Shown here: positions 30,668-40,262 of the stretch, one piece after another
How the letters are laid out: every line of letters begins with the position of its first letter
Position numbering within the stretch: the first letter of the stretch is position 1
From: Mycobacterium dioxanotrophicus
GTDB lineage: Bacteria; Actinomycetota; Actinomycetes; Mycobacteriales; Mycobacteriaceae
Length of the DNA: 64,000 bases
Direction: 5' to 3'
NCBI RefSeq assembly: GCF_002157835.1
Contig: NZ_CP020809.1
Coordinates: 4,030,001-4,094,000 of the forward strand
The notes under the pieces: generated by a model
Databases searched by the model: none
What the model was told of the DNA's origin: nothing
Seen by the model: the letters and a program-made list of their open reading frames with translations, nothing else
Program-made: the position numbers and the translations under genes

Positions 30668-33061
30668 CTACTTGCCGAAGCCCGCCTTACGCAACGCATC
30701 AGCCATCGAGCCTGACGGCGGATTCGGCTCCCGGCGCCGCGAGTCGTTGCCGCGGCCCCGGGACTGATTGCCGCGAGCCTGGTTGCCGCCGTCGCGGCGG
30801 TTGTTGCCACCACCACGGTTCTGGTTGCCGCCGCGGTTGTCCCCACCGCGCTCGGGTCGCTTGCCCTGATCGCGCTCCGGGGTGTCGTTGAGGCGCAGCG
30901 TCAAGCTGATCCGCTGCCGGTCGACGTCGACGTCGAGCACCTTGACCCGCACCACCTGGCCGGACTTCACCACCTCGTGCGGATCGGAGATGAAGCGGTC
31001 GGCCATGGCAGAGACGTGCACCAGGCCGTCCTGGTGCACGCCCACGTCGATGAACGCGCCGAACGCCGCGACGTTGGTCACCACACCTTCGAGCACCATG
31101 CCGGGCTTGAGGTCGCCGACCTTTTCCACCCCCGCGGCGAAGGTGGCCGTGGAGAACGCGGGACGCGGGTCGCGTCCCGGCTTCTCCAGCTCACCAAGAA
31201 TGTCGGTGACCGTCGGAATACCGAACCGCTCGTCGGCGAAATCGGCGGGTTTCAGTGCCCGCAGCGAGCGTTCGTTGCCGATCAGCTCAGCCAGCGTCAC
31301 TCCGGAGCGGTCCAGGATCCGGCGGACCACCGGGTAGGACTCGGGGTGCACGCCGGAGGCATCCAGCGGGTCTTCCCCGTCGCGGATCCGCAGGAACCCG
31401 GCACATTGTTCAAAAGCCTTGGGGCCCAGGCGAGGAACGTTGAGCAGCGCCTTGCGGCTGCGGAACGCTCCCGCGCTCTCGCGATGCGCCACGATGGCGG
31501 TCGCCAGCGATTCGGTGACCCCGGACACCCGCGCCAGCAACGGCACCGAGGCGGTGTTGAGGTCCACGCCCACCGCGTTCACGGCGTCCTCGACGACCGC
31601 GTCGAGGCTGCGCGCCAAGGAGCCTGGCGTGACGTCGTGCTGGTACTGCCCGACGCCGATGGACTTCGGGTCGATCTTCACCAGCTCGGCCAGCGGGTCC
31701 TGCAAGCGGCGCGCGATCGACACCGCGCCGCGCAGCGTCACGTCGAGCTCGGGCAGCTCCTGTGCGGCGTAGGCCGACGCCGAATACACCGAGGCCCCGG
31801 CCTCACTCACCATCGCCTTGGTGGGCGCGGGGGCGCCGGCGGCCCGGATATCGGCGATGAGTTCGGCTGCCAGCGCGTCGGTTTCGCGCGAAGCGGTGCC
31901 GTTGCCGACCGCGATCAGCTCGACGCCGTGCCGCGCCACGAGGGCGGCCAGCGTGGCCTTGGCCTGATCCCACTGCTTCTGCGGTTGGTGCGGGTAGATC
32001 GCGCAGGTGTCGACCACCTTGCCGGTGCCGTCCACCACGGCCACCTTCACTCCCGTGCGGAAGCCCGGATCGAGCCCGAGTGTCGTGCGGGTGCCCGCAG
32101 GAGCTGCCAGCAGCAGGTCCTTGAGGTTGCGGGCGAACACGGCCACGGCCTCGTCCTCGGCCCGCTGCCGCAGCCGCATCCGGGCGTCGACGGCTGCCGA
32201 GATCATCAGCTTGGCCCGCCACGCCAGCCTGACGGTGGTCGCCAGCCACGGTGTGGCGGGGGCGTTCGCGGACAGGTCGATGGCGAGCGACTGGGCGATC
32301 ATGGCCTGGTAGATCTCGTCGTCACCGCCGTCGAAGGTCAGCGCGAGCGCCTCCTCCTTCTCGCCCCGCAGCACGGCCAACACGCGGTGCGACGGCATGT
32401 TCTCCAACGGCTCGGAAAATTCGAAGTAGTCGCGGAACTTCTGCGCTGCAGGGCTTTTCGCGGCCTCCTCGGACCACGGAGCGGTGCGCAGCGCCCCGTC
32501 GGCCCAGAATTTCTCGCGGCTGGCACCGACCAGCTCGGCGTCCTCGGAGGCCCGCTCGATGATGATGTGGCGGGCACCCTCGAGTGCGGCGGCAGCGTCG
32601 GCGACGTTTTCGTTGAGGAACTCCGCGGCCAGCTCGTCGGGGACCAGCGTCGGGTCGGCCAGTAGCCGGTCGGCCAGCGGTTCCAGGCCCGCTTCCTTGG
32701 CGATCTGGGCCTTGGTGCGCCGCTTGGGCTTGTAGGGCAGGTAGATGTCCTCAACCCGCGCCTTGGTGTCGGCTGCCAGCAACGCCGCCCGCAGTTCGTC
32801 GGTGAGCTTGCCCTGTTCCTCGATGGATGCCAGCACCGCCTCGCGACGCGCATCGAGCTCACGCAGGTAGGTGAGACGTTCCTCCAGCGTGCGGAGTTGG
32901 CCGTCGTCGAGACTTCCCGTGACTTCCTTGCGGTACCGGGCGATGAACGGAACCGTCGCGCCCTCGTCGAACAGTGCGACGGCAGCTGCCACCTGGCGCT
33001 CCCCGACGGCGAGTTCTTCGGCGATGCGTGCGGTTACCGACTTGACGGCGCTCTGAGTCAC
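30668..33061 (-). CDS. tex: Tex family RNA-binding transcription accessory protein
   Basis: 797 residues from a GTG (VTQSAVKSVTARIAEELAVG). Order: N-terminal Tex helical domain, YqgF/RuvX-like nuclease-fold domain (TTLGLDPGFRTGVKVAVVDG), two helix-hairpin-helix units (NTASVPLLARVSGVTESLA; NVPRLGPKAFEQCAGFLRI), and an S1 RNA-binding domain (KPGMVLEGVVTNVAAFGAFI). Beyond the S1 domain there is a tail of about 60 residues rich in Arg, Gly and Asn (RGGDNRGGNQNRGGGNNRRD), then SGSMADALRKAGFGK. Tex acts in transcription and RNA handling; the RG-rich tail would add nonspecific RNA binding. Confidence 0.93.
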   Translation of the reverse strand: MTQSAVKSVTARIAEELAVGERQVAAAVALFDEGATVPFIARYRKEVTGSLDDGQLRTLEERLTYLRELDARREAVLASIEEQGKLTDELRAALLAADTKARVEDIYLPYKPKRRTKAQIAKEAGLEPLADRLLADPTLVPDELAAEFLNENVADAAAALEGARHIIIERASEDAELVGASREKFWADGALRTAPWSEEAAKSPAAQKFRDYFEFSEPLENMPSHRVLAVLRGEKEEALALTFDGGDDEIYQAMIAQSLAIDLSANAPATPWLATTVRLAWRAKLMISAAVDARMRLRQRAEDEAVAVFARNLKDLLLAAPAGTRTTLGLDPGFRTGVKVAVVDGTGKVVDTCAIYPHQPQKQWDQAKATLAALVARHGVELIAVGNGTASRETDALAAELIADIRAAGAPAPTKAMVSEAGASVYSASAYAAQELPELDVTLRGAVSIARRLQDPLAELVKIDPKSIGVGQYQHDVTPGSLARSLDAVVEDAVNAVGVDLNTASVPLLARVSGVTESLATAIVAHRESAGAFRSRKALLNVPRLGPKAFEQCAGFLRIRDGEDPLDASGVHPESYPVVRRILDRSGVTLAELIGNERSLRALKPADFADERFGIPTVTDILGELEKPGRDPRPAFSTATFAAGVEKVGDLKPGMVLEGVVTNVAAFGAFIDVGVHQDGLVHVSAMADRFISDPHEVVKSGQVVRVKVLDVDVDRQRISLTLRLNDTPERDQGKRPERGGDNRGGNQNRGGGNNRRDGGNQARGNQSRGRGNDSRRREPNPPSGSMADALRKAGFGK

Positions 33062-33144
33062 GTCGCAGGACCCTACCGAATCGCGCCGACAACCACCGGC
33101 GAGGCGGGTGCGTGTTTCCGCTCGGTTAAAAGCACTCGCAGCTC

Positions 33145-33201
33145 TTGACGTGAGCCACGCCACAGCGTAAACATTCACTATTAAAGCTTTAGAGATATAT
33201 C
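33145..33201 (+). promoter_or_regulatory. Probable sigma-70-type promoter and operator for the aldehyde dehydrogenase operon
   Basis: TTGACG at 33145-33150, a 17-base spacer, then TAAACA at 33168-33173, a good housekeeping-type promoter for a mycobacterium. Just past the expected start point are two perfect palindromes, TAAAGCTTTA at 33182-33191 and GATATATC at 33194-33201, in AT-rich DNA. They are candidate operators for the GntR regulator encoded at the end of the operon. Confidence 0.6.
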
Positions 33202-33226
33202 AATCACCCTCCACGAAAGCATCCAC

Positions 33227-34738
33227 ATGACCGTCCTGCCAGAAGCCACGCCCGTCACCGTCCGCCGCAACCCCAAATCAGCACCTTTGATCAGTGCCGG
33301 CGATCTGCCGCCCGCCGGGCAGTTCATCGATGGCGCGTTCCGGCCGAGCACCTCTGCGGCCACCCTCGACGTGGTCGACCCCTGCCACGAGACCGTGCTG
33401 GCCCAGGTGCCCGACGGCACCGCCGCCGACGTCGAGGTGGCCGTCGCCGCAGCACGCAAAGCCCAGCCCGCGTGGGGAGGCCTCACGCCCAAGGAGCGTT
33501 CGCAGATCCTGCTGCAGATCGCCGACCGGGTCGCCGAGCACCACGACCTGCTGGTCAACCTGGAATCCGCCAACACCGGCAAGCCCTTCGAGGTGTCCCG
33601 CGACGATGTGGCCAGCACCATCGACACCTTCCGGTTCTTCGCCGGTGCGGCGCGGGCGACCACCTCGCAGGCCGCAGGCAACTACGCCGCCGACCATCTG
33701 TCGGTGATCGTCCGTGAGCCGCTCGGCGTGATCGGCGTAGTCACCCCGTGGAACTACCCGCTGCTGATGGCGGCGTGGAAGATCGCCCCGATCCTGGCCG
33801 CAGGAAACAGCCTGGTACTCAAGCCATCCGAGATCACACCGCTGACCACGTGCAAGTTCGCCGAACTGGTCGCCGACCTGCTGCCCGCCGGCGTCCTCAA
33901 CGTGGTCACGGGCACCGGCCCCGTCGTCGGCGCCGCGCTGGCCGGGCATCCCGGTGTCGACATGATCGCGCTGACCGGATCGGTCAACAGCGGAAAGGCC
34001 GTGGCCCGCGCGGCCGCCGAATCGCTCAAGCGGGTGCACCTCGAGCTCGGCGGCAAGGCACCCGTCGTCATCTTCGAGGACGCCGACCTGCCCGCGGCGG
34101 CTTCCTCGATCCGCGCCGCCGGGTACTGGAACTCCGGGCAGGAATGCGGTGCCGGATGCCGCGTGCTGGTGCATGAATCGGTCGCCGACGCGTTCGTCGA
34201 GCACCTGGTCAAGGAGGTCAGCTCGTTCACGGTGGGCGAACCCGGCGCCGGCGACGACGTCGAGATCGGCCCGCTGGTGTCGCGACCCCACTTCGACCGG
34301 GTCCGCGGTTACCTCGACCGGGCCAAAGATGCGGGTATCCGTGCGGCCGTGGGCGGTTCGGCCCTCGACGGCCCCGGCTTCTTCATCGCACCGACCGTGC
34401 TGGTCGGCCTCGACAGCGACGCGGAGGCCGCGCGCGAGGAGATCTTCGGTCCCGTGGTGACCGTCGAGACCTTCTCCGACGAAGACGAGGCCGTCACCCG
34501 GGCCAACGCCACGGCCTACGGACTGTCGGCGTCGGTCTTCACCGAGAACGCGAAGCGCAGCCATGACGTCGCAGGCAAGCTCGACGCGGGCACCGTATGG
34601 GTCAACTCCCATCTGGTGCTGGCCACCGAAGCGCCGTGGGGCGGCTTCAAGGGCTCCGGATACGGGCGCGACCTGTCCATCTACGCGCTCGACGACTACT
34701 CGCGCACCAAGCACGTCATGCACAACCACGGCCGCTGA
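33227..34738 (+). CDS. Aldehyde dehydrogenase (aminobutyraldehyde/betaine aldehyde type)
   Basis: 503 residues, NAD(P)-dependent aldehyde dehydrogenase. Visible: VVTPWNYPLLMAAWKIAP, LKPSEITPLT, the catalytic Glu in LELGGKAP, catalytic Cys in NSGQECGAGCRVLVH, and EEIFGPVV. The sequence is closest in style to gamma-aminobutyraldehyde and betaine-aldehyde dehydrogenases. First gene of a putative five-gene operon with an FAD oxidase, APC permease, cache protein and GntR regulator, which points to uptake and oxidation of an amino-alcohol, polyamine or similar nitrogen compound; the substrate is inference. Confidence 0.9.
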   Translation: MTVLPEATPVTVRRNPKSAPLISAGDLPPAGQFIDGAFRPSTSAATLDVVDPCHETVLAQVPDGTAADVEVAVAAARKAQPAWGGLTPKERSQILLQIADRVAEHHDLLVNLESANTGKPFEVSRDDVASTIDTFRFFAGAARATTSQAAGNYAADHLSVIVREPLGVIGVVTPWNYPLLMAAWKIAPILAAGNSLVLKPSEITPLTTCKFAELVADLLPAGVLNVVTGTGPVVGAALAGHPGVDMIALTGSVNSGKAVARAAAESLKRVHLELGGKAPVVIFEDADLPAAASSIRAAGYWNSGQECGAGCRVLVHESVADAFVEHLVKEVSSFTVGEPGAGDDVEIGPLVSRPHFDRVRGYLDRAKDAGIRAAVGGSALDGPGFFIAPTVLVGLDSDAEAAREEIFGPVVTVETFSDEDEAVTRANATAYGLSASVFTENAKRSHDVAGKLDAGTVWVNSHLVLATEAPWGGFKGSGYGRDLSIYALDDYSRTKHVMHNHGR

Positions 34739-34756
34739 TTCGGAAGGTAAAACGCC

Positions 34757-36028
34757 ATGCCCACCCACAACTATGCCGTTCCGCCGATCAGCTACGCCAC
34801 CTACCAGCCGTGGACCAACTGGGGTGGAAACCAGACGTGCACACCGGCTTTCACCGTCGCGCCACGCGATGAGCAGGAGGTGCTCGACGCCGTCCGGTTC
34901 GCGATCAAACAGAACCTGCCGGTCCGCGCGGTCGGAGCCGGCCACTCGTTCACCCCGATCGTCACCACGGGCGGCATGCTGATCAACACTGATGCCCTGA
35001 CCGGGGTGACCGACGTCGACGTCGCTCGCAACCGGGTCCGGCTGCGCGGCGGAACCCGCATCAAGGACATCGGTGATCCGTTGTGGGAGCGCGGGCTGTC
35101 GCTGACCAACCAGGGCGACATCATCGAGCAGTCGATCTCCGGCGCGCTGGCCACGGCGACGCACGGCTCCGGAATCCGGCAGACCAGCTTCTCCGGTCGG
35201 TTGCGCTGGGCCCGAATTGTCAACGGCCACGGGGAGATCGTCGAGGTCGGCGAAGACGACCTGAACAAGCTGCTGGCCGCCCAGGTCGCGCTGGGCACGC
35301 TCGGCATCATGACCGAGGTCGAGTTGGAGGCCTCGCCGCGCTACCACCTCGCCGAGGAAGTCAGTTACCCCCACTGGGACGAGATCAAGGCGAACCTCGC
35401 CGACAATGTCGCCAACCTGCGGCACTACTCGTTCCTGTGGTGCCAGACCGAAGAGTCGCCCGCCCTCTACGAATTGCCCTGTCCCGAAGGGCTTCCCATG
35501 ACCAACCGGGCATATCAGAAGATCTACCGTGAAGTCGAGGTGACCGAGCCCGACGGCATCAGCACCACGCCCGGCGCCCGGGTGGACCGGTCTTACCGGA
35601 TCTACGACATGGGCGGTATGACGTTGCCGTTCCACGAGCTCGAGTACTACGTTCCGGCCGAACGCAGCCTCGAAGCCATCGAGGCGTTGCAGCAGCTGAT
35701 CCTCACCAAGTACCCGAATGAGCTGTACCCGATCGAAGTTCGATGGGTCGGCCCCGAAGACGGCTACCTGTCCCCCTTCTACAAGCGCGAGACCAACGTG
35801 CTCTCGGTATCAGGCCATCCCGGCACCGACTACTGGCCATACCTGCGCGACGTCGACGCGCTGCTCGAAGACTTCGACGCCCGCCAGCACTGGGGCAAGC
35901 TGCACTTCCTGACCCGCGAGCGCATCGAGAAGCAGTACCCCGAATACGACAAGTTCGTCGCCGTGCGCCGCGAATTCGATCCCAACGGCGTGTTCCTCAA
36001 CGACAGCTTGCGTCAGCTCGTCGGCTGA
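34757..36028 (+). CDS. FAD-linked oxidase, D-arabinono-1,4-lactone oxidase/alditol oxidase family
   Basis: 423 residues, VAO superfamily. FAD-binding PCMH domain with AVGAGHSFTPI, where the His is the usual covalent FAD attachment site, and GALATATHGSGI. The C-terminal ALO domain carries the diagnostic HWGKLHFL motif and ends REFDPNGVFLNDSLRQLVG. Family members oxidise sugar lactones or alditols with oxygen, producing hydrogen peroxide. It starts 18 bases after the aldehyde dehydrogenase stop, behind GGAAGG. It could convert an alcohol to the aldehyde handled by its neighbour (inference). Confidence 0.9.
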   Translation: MPTHNYAVPPISYATYQPWTNWGGNQTCTPAFTVAPRDEQEVLDAVRFAIKQNLPVRAVGAGHSFTPIVTTGGMLINTDALTGVTDVDVARNRVRLRGGTRIKDIGDPLWERGLSLTNQGDIIEQSISGALATATHGSGIRQTSFSGRLRWARIVNGHGEIVEVGEDDLNKLLAAQVALGTLGIMTEVELEASPRYHLAEEVSYPHWDEIKANLADNVANLRHYSFLWCQTEESPALYELPCPEGLPMTNRAYQKIYREVEVTEPDGISTTPGARVDRSYRIYDMGGMTLPFHELEYYVPAERSLEAIEALQQLILTKYPNELYPIEVRWVGPEDGYLSPFYKRETNVLSVSGHPGTDYWPYLRDVDALLEDFDARQHWGKLHFLTRERIEKQYPEYDKFVAVRREFDPNGVFLNDSLRQLVG

Positions 36029-36069
36029 CCGACTCCCCGCCCATCGTCGAAAACCAAGGAATACCAACG

Positions 36070-37734
36070 ATGTCCACCACAGCTCCCAAGAGCTCCGATG
36101 ACGAGATGCTCGCCGAGCTCGGCTACAAAGCCGAGCTCGACCGCTCGTGGTCCGGCTTTCACAACTTCGCCATCTCCTTCTCCGTCATCTCGATCCTCAG
36201 CGGCCCGTTCATCAGCTTCTTCATCGGCTGGAATAACGGCGGTCCGATGGCCATCAGCTGGGGCTGGCCCATCGTCAGCGCGCTGATCCTCATCGTGGGG
36301 CTGTGCATGGGCGAACTGGTCTCGGCCATGCCCACCTCCGGCGGCATGTACTTCTGGGCCGCGAAACTGGGCTCGTTGCGCTCCAGTTATTTCACCGGCT
36401 GGCTGGACTTCCTCGGCCTGCTGGCCATCGTGGCCGCGGTGTCCTACGGCGCGGCCAGCTTCATCGACATCACCATATCCGCCTACAGCCCCACCTGGGC
36501 CGCGGGCTATTCGCTGACCCGGGTGTTCCTGATCTTCATCGGAGTGCTGGTCGTCGTCACCCTGCTGTCGATCTTCTCCAGCCACCTGCTGGCCATCTTC
36601 AACAGCATCTCGGTGTGGTGGCACGTCGTGGGCGTCGCGGCAGTCATCGCGATCCTGGTCTTCATCCCCGACCACCACGCCAGCGTCTCGGACGTTTTCG
36701 CCCAGCGAATCAACAACACCGGCATGTTCGGAGGCAGCACGTCGAACCTCGGGTTCCTGTTCCTCGTGCTGCCCCTGTCGATGATCCTGCCCCAGTTCAC
36801 CGTCACCGGATACGACGCGTCGTGCCACATGTCGGAGGAGACCGTCGGCGCGGCGGGTTCGGCGGCCAAGGGCATCTGGCAGGCCATCCTGTACTCGGCC
36901 ATCGGCGGCTGGATCCTGCTGCTGAGCTTCCTGTTCGCCGTGCAGGATCCCGCCGCCGTCAGTGCCAGCGGCGGCTCGGTGGTGACGGTGCTCAACCAAG
37001 CGCTCGGTGCCCCGTGGATCGGCATCGTGTTGGTGATATCGACTGTCGGCCAATGCTTCTGCGCCATGGCCTGCATGACCTCGACCACCCGCATGCTGTT
37101 CGCGTTCAGCCGGGACGGCGCTGTCCCCGGTGCCCGGTTCTGGACCCGGTTGAACAGTAAGAACGTCCCGCTCTACAGCGTGGCCCTGGTTGCCGTGCTG
37201 GCCATCGTGCTGACGCTGCCCGCACTGGTCGAGGTCGACGTCAACGGGGCTCCGGTGCCGGTGGCCTTCAACGCCGTTGTCTCGATCGGTGTCGTCGGGC
37301 TCTACCTGGCCTTTGCGATTCCGATCTATCAGCGCTGGCGCAAGGGATCTGCCTTCAAGACCGGCAGCTGGAATCTGGGCCAGAAGTACAAGTGGCTGTG
37401 CGCGATCGCCGTCGTCGAGATCGGGATCACCACCGTCATCGCCATGCTGCCCACGTCGTCGGGCGGTGTGCCGTGGAACGCGAGCTTCGAGTGGAAGTAC
37501 CTCAACTACACGCCGCTGGTCGTCGGCGGCACCCTGCTCGCGCTGTGGCTGGCCTGGCAGCTGCGGGTCAAGCACACCTACACCGGTCCGCGCAGCACCA
37601 TCAATCTGCCGGCAGGTGTCGGATCGGCTGACGAACTGGAAACCGAATACGAAGAACACCATCCCGGCCACCATCACCACGGGTCGCATCACGAGGCGCC
37701 CGCCGCGAAGGCTGCCGTCGGACCATGGGAATGA
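36070..37734 (+). CDS. APC superfamily amino acid/amine permease with His-rich tail
   Basis: 554 residues, about twelve transmembrane helices starting near residue 35. The opening (AELGYKAELDRSWSGFHNFA) and SAMPTSGGMYFWAAKLG in helix 3 are typical of the amino acid/choline/GABA branch of the APC superfamily. The cytoplasmic tail contains EYEEHHPGHHHHGSHHEAP, nine histidines in about 19 residues, unusual for these transporters. AAGGA lies ten bases before ATG 36070. It probably imports the substrate of the two enzymes encoded just upstream. Confidence 0.92.
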   Translation: MSTTAPKSSDDEMLAELGYKAELDRSWSGFHNFAISFSVISILSGPFISFFIGWNNGGPMAISWGWPIVSALILIVGLCMGELVSAMPTSGGMYFWAAKLGSLRSSYFTGWLDFLGLLAIVAAVSYGAASFIDITISAYSPTWAAGYSLTRVFLIFIGVLVVVTLLSIFSSHLLAIFNSISVWWHVVGVAAVIAILVFIPDHHASVSDVFAQRINNTGMFGGSTSNLGFLFLVLPLSMILPQFTVTGYDASCHMSEETVGAAGSAAKGIWQAILYSAIGGWILLLSFLFAVQDPAAVSASGGSVVTVLNQALGAPWIGIVLVISTVGQCFCAMACMTSTTRMLFAFSRDGAVPGARFWTRLNSKNVPLYSVALVAVLAIVLTLPALVEVDVNGAPVPVAFNAVVSIGVVGLYLAFAIPIYQRWRKGSAFKTGSWNLGQKYKWLCAIAVVEIGITTVIAMLPTSSGGVPWNASFEWKYLNYTPLVVGGTLLALWLAWQLRVKHTYTGPRSTINLPAGVGSADELETEYEEHHPGHHHHGSHHEAPAAKAAVGPWE

Positions 37735-37835
37735 GGGCGGACCGTTAATCACGCCGCCAGCCACACCCCGCCGGGCGCCGTCCCGGCGGGGTCGCTGATG
37801 TTAGCCTGCGGCTACGAGGACGGTGGGTGTGCACG

Positions 37836-38576
37836 ATGGCTTTAGCAGAAGACGATCTGCCTGCGCTGCTGGAGCGCGTCGCAGGGGTGGTCGGAACCCG
37901 GATGGACGAGTTGTTCGAGCTCGTCGAGATCGTGCACCGGCGCGTGAGCGAGATCATCGACGGATTCGCCGAGCGTCGCCGAACTCCCGACCGGGCCGCG
38001 TTGGCATCGGTGAGACCGCTGCTGCAGGAACTGCTCGCCGCCGACCAGCCGCTGCTCGAAGGGTTCGACATGGCGTTCGGCTCGGACACCTTGAGCGATG
38101 CGACCCGGTGGCTGGAGTGCTGGCGCCGTGACGCCGACGGCAACTCCTACTTCGTCAAACACATCCTCAACCCTGACGCCGTCGGCTTCTACGACTACCA
38201 ATCCCACGATTGGTTCACCGCTCCCATCGCCGCGGGCCATTCCGTCACCACCGGGCCCTACATCGATGTCGGCGGAATCGACGTCTGCACAATCACTTTG
38301 GGGATACCTCTGAAAGCCGCCTCGGGAGGCACGGCGGTCATCGGTGCCGACCTGTCGATCCCCGGGCTGGAGGCGCTGATGTTGCGGGCCTTGAACACCC
38401 GCCGCCATCATGTGGTGCTGCTCGCCGCCAACGAGCGGGTCGTGGTGTCCAACAGTGCCCGCCATGTCACGGGGTCGCGGCTGCGGCTTGCCGATTCGGA
38501 ACGCATCGTGCACTCCGTGCCGGTTCGCTCACGGGACCCCGAACGGCTGCCCTGGCGGATCGTGGCGCTGTCATGA
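37836..38576 (+). CDS. Soluble cache/PDC sensor-domain protein
   Basis: 246 residues with no signal peptide or membrane helix. An N-terminal helical region (LPALLERVAGVVGTRMDELF) precedes a cache-like domain with GNSYFVKHILNPDAVGFYDY, SHDWFTAPIAAGHSVTTGPY and GGTAVIGADLSIPGLEAL. Cache domains usually sense small molecules outside the cell as part of receptors; here the domain stands alone in the cytoplasm. The stop overlaps the start of the GntR gene (ATGA), so the two are made together and may form a sensor pair. A GTG nine bases upstream is an alternative start. Confidence 0.8.
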   Translation: MALAEDDLPALLERVAGVVGTRMDELFELVEIVHRRVSEIIDGFAERRRTPDRAALASVRPLLQELLAADQPLLEGFDMAFGSDTLSDATRWLECWRRDADGNSYFVKHILNPDAVGFYDYQSHDWFTAPIAAGHSVTTGPYIDVGGIDVCTITLGIPLKAASGGTAVIGADLSIPGLEALMLRALNTRRHHVVLLAANERVVVSNSARHVTGSRLRLADSERIVHSVPVRSRDPERLPWRIVALS

Positions 38577-39385
38577 CGCAGGCTGCCCAACCTTCCGGCG
38601 GCACAACACCTTCCGAAGCGACGCGCGGCAGTTCGTTCTCCCTCGTCGCGCAACTGCGCACCAACGAGGCAAACGGCGCCGACCGTGCCGATCAGATCGC
38701 CCACCAACTGGAGACCGCGATCGCCGTGGGCCTCATCGGCTACGGCGAAATGCTGCCCGCCGAACGGGAACTCGCGGCGCAGTTCGGGGTGGCCGTGCTC
38801 ACGCTGCGCGCCGCACTGGCCTCCCTGCGTGACCGGGGCTTCATCCAGACCAGACGCGGCCGTGGCGGCGGCAGCGTGGTGTGCGACGCCGGCGTCGTCA
38901 CCGAGGCGGAACGCCGCCGCCGGTTGCGCGAACGCAGCACCGAAGACCTGCGCGATCTGGGCGACCTGTCGGACAGCATCGCGACCACGGCCGCGCGGTT
39001 GGCCGCAGCCCGGTCCGACCACGCCGACCAGACTCGGCTGCAGAACCTGGCCGACAGCTTTCGGTCAGCAACCAGCCCGCAGGACCGCCGCAAGGCCGAC
39101 AGTCGCTTTCACATCGGTCTTGCGGTTGCCGCCCAGTCCAATCGGCTCACCACGGCCACCGTGCAGGTCCAGGGCGAAATGGCGCCGCTGCTGTGGGCGT
39201 CGGACCCGGCGGGCCAGCTTTTCGAATTCGACCAGGCCGAGCGCGACCACGCCGCGATCCTCGAGGCGATCATGCGCGGCGACGAAACCGCGGCCGAGGC
39301 GGCGGCGTTGCAGCATTGCCTGCATGAGACCGAAGCCATGATCAACACCCACCTCGATCTCGTGATGAGTGCATCGGACTCGTGA
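38573..39385 (+). CDS. GntR/FadR family transcriptional regulator
   Basis: 270 residues. Winged-helix GntR domain near residues 35-105: QIAHQLETAIAVGLIGYGEM, LPAERELAAQFGVAVLTLRA and ALASLRDRGFIQTRRGRGGG. The C-terminal FCD-type helical effector domain carries FHIGLAVAAQSNRLTTATV and HAAILEAIMRGDETAAEAAA. Likely local regulator of the upstream operon, acting at the palindromes near 33182-33201 (inference). Its translation is coupled to the cache protein by a four-base overlap. Confidence 0.9.
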   Translation: MTQAAQPSGGTTPSEATRGSSFSLVAQLRTNEANGADRADQIAHQLETAIAVGLIGYGEMLPAERELAAQFGVAVLTLRAALASLRDRGFIQTRRGRGGGSVVCDAGVVTEAERRRRLRERSTEDLRDLGDLSDSIATTAARLAAARSDHADQTRLQNLADSFRSATSPQDRRKADSRFHIGLAVAAQSNRLTTATVQVQGEMAPLLWASDPAGQLFEFDQAERDHAAILEAIMRGDETAAEAAALQHCLHETEAMINTHLDLVMSASDS

Positions 39386-39412
39386 AACTGGTTCCCTCGC
39401 CTGCCGTTCGGC

Positions 39413-40234
39413 TCAGGTGGGCGGCGTTTGTGCCACGACCATGAGATGCGGGCTGGCGCCCAACAACGCGGGTTCGCGCTCCACGCGGGCAATCGCCCGC
39501 AAGGCTGCCGCACGCGTCGTCGCATCCGCGAGCACGTCGTCTCCCAGGGGCACCGGACCCTCGATGGCCAGCACCTCCACCCCCGCAAAGCCGGCTGTCG
39601 CCACCTCGTCGGCGAGCTCGTCCGGGCGGTGAAAGTAGGCCAGTGTGAACCACTCCGGCCGGGTGTCGACGTGCGGGTTTCGATGCACACCGGTGTGCAG
39701 ATCGGCCACGACGATCGACTCGAACTCTGGCTCGGCGACGGCCTTGGTGCGCAGACCGTCGACGGTGGACGCGAATCTAGAGATCGCCGCGGCCACCAGG
39801 CGGCCGCCGGGCCGGAGCACGCGTCGCGCTTCGTGCAGTGCGCGCATCCGGTCGGCCCGGTCCACCAGATGGTACAGCGGGCCGAGCATCATCACCGCAT
39901 CGACGCTGCCCGTGTCAAAGCGTGACAGGTCACGCGCATCACCCACGGCCGAGTCGGCGAGCGGGGCCGACGACTGTCGTCGCGATGCCGTCCGCGCGGC
40001 TTCGACGTGGGCCTCGACCGGGTCGACCAAATACACCGAATATCCCGCCGCTGCCAACGGCAGTGCATAGGCGCCCTCGGCGCCGCCCACATCGAGAACC
40101 GTTGCCGGCGCGGCAGGAAGGTACCGCTGCAGCAGCTCGGTCGTCCGCGCCGCTTCTAAGCGGCCCCACGTGGCGAGGCGGTCACGCTCGACGCCCTGCG
40201 CGTAATGCTCAGCGATCTGTGGGTCGAGCTCCAT
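39413..40234 (-). CDS. SAM-dependent methyltransferase
   Basis: 273 residues. Class I methyltransferase: SAM-binding motif I VLDVGGAEGAYALPLA, acidic residue at the end of strand 2 in YLVDPVEAHV, motif in SVDAVMMLGPLYHLVDRADR, and RRVLRPGGRLVAAA. Substrate unknown. I chose the ATG giving MELDPQIAEHYAQGVERDR; the open frame extends 13 residues further. It lies 28 bases downstream of the PE-PPE gene on the same strand. Confidence 0.87.
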   Translation of the reverse strand: MELDPQIAEHYAQGVERDRLATWGRLEAARTTELLQRYLPAAPATVLDVGGAEGAYALPLAAAGYSVYLVDPVEAHVEAARTASRRQSSAPLADSAVGDARDLSRFDTGSVDAVMMLGPLYHLVDRADRMRALHEARRVLRPGGRLVAAAISRFASTVDGLRTKAVAEPEFESIVVADLHTGVHRNPHVDTRPEWFTLAYFHRPDELADEVATAGFAGVEVLAIEGPVPLGDDVLADATTRAAALRAIARVEREPALLGASPHLMVVAQTPPT

Positions 40235-40262
40235 GCCGTCAGTATGGGTCGTGAGCCCACGA

